This document shows positions 1 to 7,524 of a stretch of 8,984 nucleotides of DNA, piece by piece (within the stretch, counting starts at the first letter, position 1; each line of letters begins with the position of its first letter). Made by a program: the position numbers and the translations under genes. The notes under the pieces were generated by a model, which had not been told where the DNA came from, ran no database searches, and saw only the letters and a list, made by a program, of their open reading frames with translations. Source of the stretch: Campylobacterales bacterium (GTDB lineage: Bacteria > Campylobacterota > Campylobacteria > Campylobacterales > SZUA-545); NCBI GenBank assembly GCA_025800305.1, contig JAOXRY010000163.1, forward strand, positions 1 to 8,984, in the 5' to 3' direction.

Positions 1-321
1 CCAATACTCTATTTCATGTTCTTGATAGTATTCAGGTGCAATATCAAAACAATCCTCCTGTGTGATTTCAACAACTTTTCCAACATAAAGACTAGAAAAA
101 TCTGTAATAAAAAGCTGGATAGGCTCTGTTGAAGAAACAGCAGAAAAGATCTCTTGAAGTTCATTATCAAAAGGGTGTTTTTTATCTCGTAGTTTTGAAA
201 GAATCTTTCCAAAAGCCACTTTTGCACTATCTGGTTCTTGGGAAGATCTCAGTATTCTTAAATGCTGATCAATTACATCTTTTTGATAGTATGGGTTGTA
301 GATTACTAAGAGGGAGGGCAT
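1..321 (-). CDS. Conserved-looking hypothetical protein, N-terminal 107 codons (runs off left edge)
   Basis: This open frame starts at the ATG at 321-319 and stays open through all 107 codons to the window edge, so the C-terminus is missing. The start is well supported: an AAGGTGAT ribosome site lies just upstream, and the RES gene stops only 14 bases before it, so the two are probably co-transcribed. The protein begins MPSLLVIYNPYYQKDVID and contains VAFGKILSKLRDKKHPF and a segment around LYVGKVVEITQED. It has no signal peptide and no membrane segment, so it is probably cytoplasmic. The IYNPYY opening and the FGK-SK segment remind me of an uncharacterised family in Helicobacter and Campylobacter (possibly the HP0729 type), but this is recollection only. 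The function is unknown. It could be a resident housekeeping gene next to which the left-block system inserted, or a fourth member of that system. Confidence 0.8.
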   Translation of the reverse strand, partial: MPSLLVIYNPYYQKDVIDQHLRILRSSQEPDSAKVAFGKILSKLRDKKHPFDNELQEIFSAVSSTEPIQLFITDFSSLYVGKVVEITQEDCFDIAPEYYQEHEIEYW

Positions 322-335
322 ATATCACCTTTTTA
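322..335 (-). promoter_or_regulatory. Ribosome binding site of the left-edge gene
   Basis: On the minus strand this gap reads AAAAAGGTGATAT directly before the ATG. GGTGAT matches the anti-SD sequence well. It fixes the start of the left-edge gene at 321 and argues that this reading frame is the real one, rather than the other short open frames overlapping the same bases. Confidence 0.7.
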
Positions 336-1448
336 TTAATTTTCGTTAATAAACTCATGAGAAACAAAGTTGTATATATTTTTAAAAATCACTAAGTTAA
401 TTCCATTTTTATTTTGGCTACTTTCGAATAAGAAACCATCATAATTTAAATGCCAAATATATTCTGCCATAACTTGAGTGGGTACATATTCTAATAACTG
501 TTTATCATCCTCAATTGGTTTTGATATGTCTTGTAAAAATTCCAAAATAAATTTTCTTTGACAGAACATAGAAAGCTCAAAGTTTTCGTCGAATATATTA
601 ATTTTTTTATCCATAGATGATTTTCTAAAGTCCAATAACTTTATATTATTAGAAACACTAAATACTCCGATAGCAATCAATGATGTTTTTTCAGCCCTAA
701 TTTCTTTAATGGCGGTATTTTTGTCAAGTGCAAAATAACCATAGGAAATGCCAATAGGACTAAATCGATTATTTTTAGCTAATGTGATAGGAACCTTTCC
801 AAGTTCACAAGATGGATTATCCTTTATTAATAGTTTAGTTTTTAGTTTTTTTACTTCCCTCGCACGATAGATAGTGTGCTGTTTTGAATACTCTAATGCT
901 TTAAAAAAACTTTTAAAAGTATCTAATGTTTTTGTAACACTAAAATCTTTATGGTTAAAATATCTTGCTTTATGTTTTACATTTTCACAAAACTTTTCCC
1001 ACTCACTTAGTTCATAAAAGTTACTACTATCAAAACATTTGCTCATCCAGTGTTGTGTATATCTATCATTGTATATTGATTCATCTTCACCATCTGCTAG
1101 TGCACTGTAGTGTAATGGCTCATTTAATATATCTAAAACTTTTTCTGAGTTATTAAATAAATTTGAACAGATATCTTCGAGTGAATAGAGTGGTGCATAA
1201 AGACTAATAGGATCACCTTCTTCTTTTGCTATAGAATAAGCCAAGTCAAATGCAGTTTGATCATATTCGTATATATTTTTAACGATACTTTGAAAAAAAC
1301 TCCTAAGTTCAGCTTGATCAATTTTATATAAGGGAGATTCAGCACCACATTCACATATATAATATTCTTGATTTTTTTCACCATTTTTTTCTATAAATCT
1401 TGAGATATTGGGATCAGAAAAACATTCACTACAGTAATATATTGACAT
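336..1448 (-). CDS. RES-domain protein with HEPN/RES N-terminal domain (predicted NAD+-consuming toxin or effector)
   Basis: This 370-residue protein has two parts. The N-terminus (about 1-60) carries a zinc-ribbon-like pattern, C6-x2-C9 and C32-x-C34, inside YYCSECFSDPNISRFIE. That is the typical opening of the HEPN/RES N-terminal domain 1 family. Residues about 60-185 are helical and carry no RX4-6H motif, so a catalytic HEPN RNase is not supported. Residues about 190-355 form a RES domain: IYRAR (193-197) supplies the conserved Arg, the NRFSPIGISYGYFA stretch (227-240) is followed by E249 in AIKEIRAE, and YDGFLFESS (336-344) supplies the late Ser before NGINLVIF. Known RES toxins (MbcT, P. 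putida Res) degrade NAD+ and stop growth. That activity is inferred here, not shown. No Xre-type antitoxin gene is adjacent. The start follows the GHKL gene stop by 14 bases, with a modest AGTGAG ribosome site. It is the likely effector of the left block. Confidence 0.88.
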   Translation of the reverse strand: MSIYYCSECFSDPNISRFIEKNGEKNQEYYICECGAESPLYKIDQAELRSFFQSIVKNIYEYDQTAFDLAYSIAKEEGDPISLYAPLYSLEDICSNLFNNSEKVLDILNEPLHYSALADGEDESIYNDRYTQHWMSKCFDSSNFYELSEWEKFCENVKHKARYFNHKDFSVTKTLDTFKSFFKALEYSKQHTIYRAREVKKLKTKLLIKDNPSCELGKVPITLAKNNRFSPIGISYGYFALDKNTAIKEIRAEKTSLIAIGVFSVSNNIKLLDFRKSSMDKKINIFDENFELSMFCQRKFILEFLQDISKPIEDDKQLLEYVPTQVMAEYIWHLNYDGFLFESSQNKNGINLVIFKNIYNFVSHEFINEN

Positions 1449-1462
1449 TAATTTTTCTCACT

Positions 1463-4400
1463 TTACTGTTTAATCTTCAACATTGTATAAAATCGCAAAA
1501 AATGCTCTTCTGAATAAAAAATATGTGTTTTTTTATTATTCATTTGTATAGGAATTTTATAAATATCCATTTCAATTGATTCAAAAGATTCTGGTATATG
1601 TTCTACTGATTGCTCACTAATAAATGTTGAGAACTTATCAAATCCCATTGAAATAGCTTCTTGAATTGCTTGCTTATTTTCAATAAAAAGAGGGTGAAAA
1701 TCTCCATTTTTAATAATTGAATGGCAGTTAGCACATAAGCACAACGAAGAACCATCAAGCATAAAATCAGAAGACTTTTTTGTGATTTTTTCTGAGAGCC
1801 AATCCAAAATCTCAAAATAGTTGGAACCATCTTTTTGTAAAAATGTAAAACCACATATTTGACAGTGTCCTTTATATTGGTTATTCAAAAAGAATCTAAC
1901 AGATGATTTGTTTATTTTTGTCTTTGTAGAATAAGAACGCTGTGTGGCTTTTTTAGAATTTTGGATGATTTTTTCTAATTCTTTATTAACTTGTTTTTCA
2001 TACTCATTTATATCTTTAATGATATTCTGATGTAATTCAGTTGATGTTTTTTTCTTTATATCTCGCTTGTGGCTATCTATAGCTTCTGGTAAATTTAGAT
2101 CTTTATTTTTACTTTTTTCTTCTATTAATTTTTTGATATCTTCTTCTGTCACACCAGCATTTTTGGCATTTTCTATAATGTTTAATGAATAACCGGTCTT
2201 GTCTTTTATAATTGCATCTGTTTTTTTATATTCTTCCTCATTTCTTTTTAGATTTTCTCCTAACGATATATGAGAGTGCAAGCTATGATTATCTACAATA
2301 AAATCATTAGGTAAGCTTTCTTGTAATATATCTTTTGGTTTAAATAGATTGCCGTTTTCATCTGGTAGCCACTTCTTTTTACCTAAAACTTGCATGAAAG
2401 AGGATGGCTCTGTATAAAGTTCTTTATCCTGATTTGGACGATATTTTGCAGTGTAGCAAGGAGAAGGTGTTTTTGCTAGAGTATTCCAAATTAGACAAGC
2501 AATATCAGTATTTATACTATTGAGTATAATATCAAGATCTTGTATATCGTAATCCACATTTGTTCCAGTATCTGTCTCTCTTGTTCTTCCAAAACGTGCT
2601 TTTATTTTTTCTTTTTTTCGATAATCAAGATTTTTTTCTTCTATAATAAGACGATCTTTAGCTCCGAATTCTTTTAAAAATTTTATAAAGAGACCTAATT
2701 CATTTTCATTTAGCTTTTTATAATAAAGTTCTGAAATCTGATTAAATTTTTTTAATGTCACTAAACAAGATAAGCCTGTTATCTTGTATGGTATATCAAT
2801 AATAATATTTTCTGTAATACTCCAATTGTTCAATGTTTTTATAAATTTTTTATTTTTAAATATATTGCTATAACCTTCTTCTTGATAGCATTTTAAAAAT
2901 AATCTGATATGTGCTAGGTGGGATTCGTCATTTGGAAAACTATTATTAAAATAGTTTTCTTTGAAGATTTCTTTGGCTTCTTCAAGAAGACCTATCTCTT
3001 TAACTCCTATGCGTTCTAAAAGACTTTTAATATTTTGAATTTCTTCACCATTTTCAGTATATATATCTGGGTCTACAAAATAATAATCCTCTTTCTGTTT
3101 TGTTAGAAAATAGCATTGCTTATTTGTTATATTTATTTTTCCATCACTTAGTTTTATAAATTTATTAAATTCTTTTAAATGTTGTTCAAAATATCTACCT
3201 TCATTTTCAACAATTTCTTCTATTGCTAAAAAAAACTCCCTAAACCAAAGGCTATCCTTTTCAGAAAAAGTTCTTTGAATAGAGGCTTTTTCTAATTTGA
3301 ACAAACTATGAAAGAGATCTTCTGAAGAAAAAGAACCCTTGAGATTGAGTGACTGATAAAATTTATCTGTTCTATTATTGATTTGTCTAGGGTTTTTTAT
3401 GGTATTAATATCTGAAAATATTCCTAAATCAATAATCTTTCTAATTGCTGAATTTGCACGATAACAAAGGTTCGCAGGTTGATAACCATTGTTCTCTGTG
3501 GGAGTATAGTAATCTTGGTTAAAAGCTTCTACAACTTTTTCAAAGATTGGTTTATAGTTGTGAATTATGTCGTCTTTATTTGGTAGCGTCTCTAAAAAAC
3601 TGTGGTTCATTAGCTCAAGTTCTTTTACTGTGGATAGTGACTCTACGACAGTATCTGCAATTAAACTAATTAAAGTTTTGTTCTCTTCTAGATCTTTAAT
3701 ACTATCTCTTGCAACTGTTGAAGCAAAAGGTGCGTGTATATGGAATTTTAAATTACTTGTTTCTTTTTCTGCGGGGAAAAAAATAGAAACTTTTCCATCG
3801 ACAGGTTTTATTTCTTCTTTTTCATCAAGGGCATAAGCAACAGAAACATATAGTTTTTGGGAATTAGGTAAAAACTTCTTAAATCTAAGCCATCTTGATG
3901 ATTCATCATTTTTTTTGATTAAGACCTTATTGTTATCTAGCTCTATTCTTTCGATAGAATTTTTTGTGCCGTTAAGAGTAAATGTTATCGTTTGAATATT
4001 ATTGAGAAATAAAAGGGTTATATCTTTGAGTTCCTCTAATCCTTGTTTTACTTCTCTGTAGGCTTTTTCTTGAGGTTTTTCAGGATTATTAAAAGGGAAT
4101 TTAAAAACTGTTTCATTCTCTGCTCTTTGAATTTGCTCTATGATAGTTGGAACAACTAGATCATTGATTTCAAAAGCAAAATTGCCAGAGTGAATTTGAG
4201 GAGAGTTCGTATAAGAAAAAACGGCTTTAAAGCCAACTCCAAATTTTCCTATTTGATTAACATCATCTTTTTTTGAACTATTAGCAATGCTAGTGATACT
4301 ATAAACATCCTCCTCATTAAATAGCTTTAAGCCATTGTGATGGCATTGTAGTTGGTTTTTTTCTAAAATAAATTCAACTTTTGTAGCATTCGCATCTTCT

Positions 4401-4543
4401 GCATTTTGTAAAAGCTCATAAATAAAATGAGCATTATCGGGATATAGTTCAGTTAGCAGATTTTTTATTGCTTCATCAACTTCATTTTCTCTATGTACAT
4501 CTACAAGTTTTTTTCTTTTATTATAGATTTCTTCAAAAGTCAT
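1463..4543 (-). CDS. Sacsin/MORC-like GHKL ATPase with C-terminal HNH-like zinc module
   Basis: This 1026-residue protein opens with a GHKL (histidine-kinase/HSP90/MutL-type) ATP-binding domain. The N box is ELLQNAEDANA (43-53; E43, N47, D50). The second box is the degenerate CHHNG (67-71), as usual in sacsin-like proteins. The glycine box is IGKFGVGFKAVF (98-109). Residues 251-281 (VSIFFPAEKE onward to HAPFASTVARDS) fit the sacsin-type continuation. The middle is long and unassigned, and about 760-880 is charged and probably coiled coil. The C-terminus holds an HNH-like fold with CQIC (894-897) and CANCH (937-941), but the His expected after the first cysteine pair is not seen (EILDWLSEK instead). 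It is probably cytoplasmic and ATP-dependent. The ATG lies 2 bases after the helicase TAG stop, with GGGAG upstream, so translation is probably coupled. MORC-like GHKL ATPases next to SNF2 helicases are known from prokaryotic restriction-like loci, which supports a defence role here by inference. Confidence 0.88.
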   Translation of the reverse strand: MTFEEIYNKRKKLVDVHRENEVDEAIKNLLTELYPDNAHFIYELLQNAEDANATKVEFILEKNQLQCHHNGLKLFNEEDVYSITSIANSSKKDDVNQIGKFGVGFKAVFSYTNSPQIHSGNFAFEINDLVVPTIIEQIQRAENETVFKFPFNNPEKPQEKAYREVKQGLEELKDITLLFLNNIQTITFTLNGTKNSIERIELDNNKVLIKKNDESSRWLRFKKFLPNSQKLYVSVAYALDEKEEIKPVDGKVSIFFPAEKETSNLKFHIHAPFASTVARDSIKDLEENKTLISLIADTVVESLSTVKELELMNHSFLETLPNKDDIIHNYKPIFEKVVEAFNQDYYTPTENNGYQPANLCYRANSAIRKIIDLGIFSDINTIKNPRQINNRTDKFYQSLNLKGSFSSEDLFHSLFKLEKASIQRTFSEKDSLWFREFFLAIEEIVENEGRYFEQHLKEFNKFIKLSDGKINITNKQCYFLTKQKEDYYFVDPDIYTENGEEIQNIKSLLERIGVKEIGLLEEAKEIFKENYFNNSFPNDESHLAHIRLFLKCYQEEGYSNIFKNKKFIKTLNNWSITENIIIDIPYKITGLSCLVTLKKFNQISELYYKKLNENELGLFIKFLKEFGAKDRLIIEEKNLDYRKKEKIKARFGRTRETDTGTNVDYDIQDLDIILNSINTDIACLIWNTLAKTPSPCYTAKYRPNQDKELYTEPSSFMQVLGKKKWLPDENGNLFKPKDILQESLPNDFIVDNHSLHSHISLGENLKRNEEEYKKTDAIIKDKTGYSLNIIENAKNAGVTEEDIKKLIEEKSKNKDLNLPEAIDSHKRDIKKKTSTELHQNIIKDINEYEKQVNKELEKIIQNSKKATQRSYSTKTKINKSSVRFFLNNQYKGHCQICGFTFLQKDGSNYFEILDWLSEKITKKSSDFMLDGSSLCLCANCHSIIKNGDFHPLFIENKQAIQEAISMGFDKFSTFISEQSVEHIPESFESIEMDIYKIPIQMNNKKTHIFYSEEHFLRFYTMLKIKQ
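1735..1864 (-). other. HNH-like zinc-binding module inside the GHKL ATPase gene
   Basis: This stretch encodes about residues 894-936 and on to the CANCH motif of the GHKL protein. Two CxxC knuckles (894/897 and 937/940), a spacing of about 40 residues, and a terminal Cys-His followed by a Gly-containing turn (IIKNGDF) match the outline of HNH nucleases. The EVHH-type catalytic His after the first knuckle is replaced by EILDWL. It may therefore be a DNA-binding zinc finger rather than a nuclease. Confidence 0.6.
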
Positions 4544-4545
4544 AT

Positions 4546-7446
4546 CTATTCTCCCATCTCTAAAATCCCCAAGATCTCAAAACTCCCCTTTATCTCTCTT
4601 AGGCTTTCCAGCTCTTCAATTTTCTCCTCTCTTGCTGTTTCAAGGTTTTGAATTTCTGCTGTTCTCATTTTTTGTATGTCATCTTGAGAAACTTCTTCTT
4701 TTAGCTTAGTTGTTTTGTTTATCTTTTTCTGATAGTAGTTTTTTATTGAGTCTATTTTTATGTCTATGAGTCTATTGTGAGCTATAGATTCTTTTTGCTT
4801 TAACTCTTCTACAATTGAGATAACAGATTTTTCAAGATTAAGTTGTAGTTTTTCACTGTCTAATTCTATGTGAGAGTTTTTTTCTGAACACCCCTCTATA
4901 AAGTCAAAATAGTCTTTTGTCTCTATATGTTCAAGATTGTTGTCAAAGATGGCTATATGAAGGTGGGATCTATTTTTTAATAGTTTTATATCAGATCTAA
5001 AAATAGCAGCATAATTATTATTATAGCTTGGATGTTTCAAGGATAATATAGGTTTTAGGATCTGTTTATCTTTTGTAATCATCAACACTATAGGGTGGTT
5101 TAAAAAGATATATATTTCATTAAAATCGCTGTTAGTATTAGTTGTAAAACTAATTTTTAGCTCTTTTTGTCTATGAAATGATTGGAGAACTTTTCGTTCT
5201 TCCATATATTTTTCTGGACTTACTCTTTTGTCACTCATTTTTGATTTAAGAGAGGAGAATAGTTCTTTTATTGGTTCTTGGCTTAATTTAATATTTCCGT
5301 CTTTTAGCTCTTGATATTTTATGTTGTTTTCATCAAGAAATCTTTTTACTATATCTCTTGATAGCTTCTGTAGATGAGTAATTTTATTATTGTTTAGAAC
5401 TATCTCTTTTTTGTTTTCAAGATTGTATTCTTCACTTATGAGTTTTTCTACTTCTTTAGTTTGATGAGAGATCTCTTTTTCTTTTCTTTTAATTGCTAAC
5501 TCTTCAATATGGAGCTTCTTTTCTAGTTCTTCATCTGAGAGTTTGATAAGTTCACCAATATTAAGTTTCTCTTCTAGATCTCCTAAAATAGGCTCTAATT
5601 CTCCAACTGACTCTTCAAAAATATTCAGTTTGTTGTAGAGCTTATTGAATATTCTATCTTCAATTGAACCAGTTATGCATAAATTAAAAATAAGTAGTTT
5701 ATCTGCCTTTTGACCTATTCTGTCTATTCTTCCTATTCGTTGTTCCACTCTCATTGGATTCCAAGGAAGATCATAATTCACAACGACATTACAAAACTGC
5801 ATATCTAAGCCCTCTGAACCAACTTCGCTAGTTAGAAGAATGTCAAACTCTTTTTTCTTAAATCTTTTGATGGTGTAGTATCGTTCTTCAACAGTCATAT
5901 CACCATAAATTTTTCCAACTGTATAATTTTGTTCTAATAGTTTTTCTTCAAGGTGATCTATTGTTCTTTTGAAAAAAGAGAAAACTATAACTTGCTGAAT
6001 ATTTTGTTTTTTAATATCTTGTAATATCTCTAGAAACTTTTTGAATTTTGAATCGGTTTCGCCAATTTTCTTACCATTGGATATTACTATGTCCAATAGG
6101 CTTAATGCTTCTTCTTGAACTTCAACTTCACTAACTCCAAACTCATCTTCTAAAATATCGATATCTTTGATAAATATTTTTCCCTTTTTTCGCATCTCTA
6201 TAAAGCTTTTGAGTGATGCTATCATTGAAGATGAAGCCATTCTTTCTGGCATAATTGTAATAAATCCTTTAGGTACTGTAGGATAGATATAAAAAACAAA
6301 TTCAATTACACTTTGATAATACTCCTGTTCAATTAATTCAATATCTACAATAGGAGAATGAGCAGTTCTAGGGATTATTTTTCCCACATCCTTTTTTTTA
6401 GTTCTATTAATAATAAAACTAAGCTTGTCAATTTTCAAAAGTTCGTCGATGAAAAAAACTTTATCTTCATAGGTGATCTGTTGAAGATCTTTGATTTTGT
6501 CAGCAATAGCAAAAAGTTCAAAGTTTGAGATAAAAAAGTTTTTTGTATATTCTTTTATTTCCTCTAGTGAAGAGTTATTTCTAAACATAGTTATAGCTCT
6601 GTGGATATATGGATTAGGCTTTATCATCTCTTTGAAATAATCATAACCTTTAAAATAGTCATTATCTAGAAGTGTCAAAATATTAAAAAGATCTTTTAGT
6701 TCATTTTGAACAGGTGTTGCAGAGAGAAAAATAATGTTTTCTGCAATTGATGAGATGAGCTGAGCACTATCAAATGTTGATGTTCCCATGTTTCTCATTG
6801 TGTGAGCCTCATCCATTATAAGAAAATCTACTTCTAAAATTGATTCTTGTAGCTTTGCCATTACTCTTTCGTCTCGTAGAGTATGGTAGGATATTATGAT
6901 TTTTTCATTGAACGACTTTGTATTATAGTAAGTGTCATAATCATCTATAAAATTAATAAATTCTCTTACCTTTTTAATTGAAAAAAACTCATCAAATCTT
7001 ATTTCTAGTTCATCTTTCCACTTATATGTTAAAGAAGATGGAACAACGATAATTGAGATATTTAGATCTTCTCTTCTATCAGTTTCTTTATATATCATTC
7101 CTGCTTCTATTGTTTTTCCAAGTCCAACTTCATCTGCAATTAATACTCTGTTTTTTTCAGAGTTTAGAAACTTGATAAGTGGTTTATACTGGTGAGGTTC
7201 AGGGGTAAGTCTATTACTATTAAGAGAATATATTATATCACTTAGAGGTCTTCTGATAATACTGTAAAAAATATTTTCTTTAAGTTGTTGAAGAGTTATA
7301 GTATCTGTTAATGTATTAGCAAACTCAAGATCTGTAATTGGCACAGTCTTGAAATCTCCATCTAATAAAACCTCGCAATACCCATCATTCTCACTAAGAA
7401 CGACGGTATTTTGATTAGTTGGTTTATATGTCGCTTTTTTATTCAA
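4546..7446 (-). CDS. SNF2/RapA-type superfamily 2 DNA helicase-translocase
   Basis: This 966-residue protein has all the SNF2 ATPase landmarks. The Q-type region is RLTPEPHQYKPL (79-90). Motif I is DEVGLGKTIEAG (105-116), motif Ia VVPSSLTYKW (134-143), motif II MDEAH (211-215), and motif III LSATPVQNEL (241-250). Motif IV surrounds QVIVFSFF (485-492), motif V is SEVGSEGLDMQ (540-550), and motif VI is EQRIGRIDRIGQ (568-579). The style is that of RapA/HepA and of defence-linked SNF2 proteins. The remaining 390 residues are mostly charged helix, with likely coiled coils near 650-700 and 915-955, and no nuclease motif that I recognise. The start is TTG: an in-frame TAA lies three codons upstream, no ATG or GTG lies between, and the next in-frame Met falls after the Walker motif (about residue 117). 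An AAGGA site 6 bases before the TTG fits. It is the first gene of the left operon, with its own promoter. It probably translocates on DNA using ATP; the target is unknown. Confidence 0.93.
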   Translation of the reverse strand: MNKKATYKPTNQNTVVLSENDGYCEVLLDGDFKTVPITDLEFANTLTDTITLQQLKENIFYSIIRRPLSDIIYSLNSNRLTPEPHQYKPLIKFLNSEKNRVLIADEVGLGKTIEAGMIYKETDRREDLNISIIVVPSSLTYKWKDELEIRFDEFFSIKKVREFINFIDDYDTYYNTKSFNEKIIISYHTLRDERVMAKLQESILEVDFLIMDEAHTMRNMGTSTFDSAQLISSIAENIIFLSATPVQNELKDLFNILTLLDNDYFKGYDYFKEMIKPNPYIHRAITMFRNNSSLEEIKEYTKNFFISNFELFAIADKIKDLQQITYEDKVFFIDELLKIDKLSFIINRTKKKDVGKIIPRTAHSPIVDIELIEQEYYQSVIEFVFYIYPTVPKGFITIMPERMASSSMIASLKSFIEMRKKGKIFIKDIDILEDEFGVSEVEVQEEALSLLDIVISNGKKIGETDSKFKKFLEILQDIKKQNIQQVIVFSFFKRTIDHLEEKLLEQNYTVGKIYGDMTVEERYYTIKRFKKKEFDILLTSEVGSEGLDMQFCNVVVNYDLPWNPMRVEQRIGRIDRIGQKADKLLIFNLCITGSIEDRIFNKLYNKLNIFEESVGELEPILGDLEEKLNIGELIKLSDEELEKKLHIEELAIKRKEKEISHQTKEVEKLISEEYNLENKKEIVLNNNKITHLQKLSRDIVKRFLDENNIKYQELKDGNIKLSQEPIKELFSSLKSKMSDKRVSPEKYMEERKVLQSFHRQKELKISFTTNTNSDFNEIYIFLNHPIVLMITKDKQILKPILSLKHPSYNNNYAAIFRSDIKLLKNRSHLHIAIFDNNLEHIETKDYFDFIEGCSEKNSHIELDSEKLQLNLEKSVISIVEELKQKESIAHNRLIDIKIDSIKNYYQKKINKTTKLKEEVSQDDIQKMRTAEIQNLETAREEKIEELESLREIKGSFEILGILEMGE

Positions 7447-7452
7447 TATTTT

Positions 7453-7457
7453 TCCTT
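7453..7457 (-). promoter_or_regulatory. SD site that decides the TTG start of the helicase gene
   Basis: AAGGA on the minus strand sits 6 bases before the TTG at 7446-7444. The frame is closed by a TAA at 7458-7456 that overlaps this site, so the TTG is the only usable start that keeps the N-terminal 110 residues before the Walker motif. Confidence 0.7.
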
Positions 7458-7486
7458 ACCCACACCAACTAATTTATTATTTACAA

Positions 7487-7523
7487 CAAAAAAAATTATA
7501 TCTTATTATTTTTAATATTATAA
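7487..7523 (-). promoter_or_regulatory. Predicted sigma-70-type promoter of the helicase/GHKL/RES operon
   Basis: The 78-base gap before the helicase gene is almost entirely A and T. On the minus strand it holds a perfect TATAAT at 7500-7495. Seventeen bases further upstream, TTATAA (7523-7518) agrees with a -35 box at four of six positions. The G at 7487 is a plausible transcription start, giving a leader of about 41 bases. A run of eight T (7495-7488) lies between the -10 box and that start. A second TATAAT at 7522-7517 overlaps the weak -35 and is an alternative. Such AT-rich DNA makes chance matches easy, but the position between two gene blocks is right. Confidence 0.5.
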
Positions 7524-7524
7524 T

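Noticed and set aside
9..227. 72-codon minus-strand open frame at the left edge
   Set aside because: It overlaps in another frame the 107-codon frame starting at 321, which has a strong ribosome site and stays open to the edge.
129..395. 88-codon plus-strand open frame
   Set aside because: It is antisense to two supported genes, has no ribosome site, and its product has no recognisable domain.
965..1156. 63-codon plus-strand open frame
   Set aside because: It lies wholly antisense within the RES gene and shows no coding features.
1603..1854. 83-codon minus-strand open frame within the GHKL gene, considered as a frameshifted extension
   Set aside because: The main frame remains open and carries the paired cysteines, so this is a shadow.
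3229..3236. Run of eight A (T on the coding strand) in the GHKL gene as a phase-variation switch
   Set aside because: Runs of this length are expected in DNA this AT-rich, and the frame is intact. Nothing else points to switching.
3567..3836. 89-codon plus-strand Ser-rich open frame
   Set aside because: It is the antisense of a conserved part of the GHKL protein (the region including the sacsin-type RDS segment).
4546..7446. DISARM (DrmD-type) assignment for the SNF2 gene
   Set aside because: The SNF2 style is compatible, but no DrmA, DrmB, DrmC or methyltransferase gene is present in the window.
7447..7524. Intrinsic terminator after the peptidase gene
   Set aside because: T-runs are present but no GC-bearing stem precedes them, so read-through into the left operon cannot be excluded.
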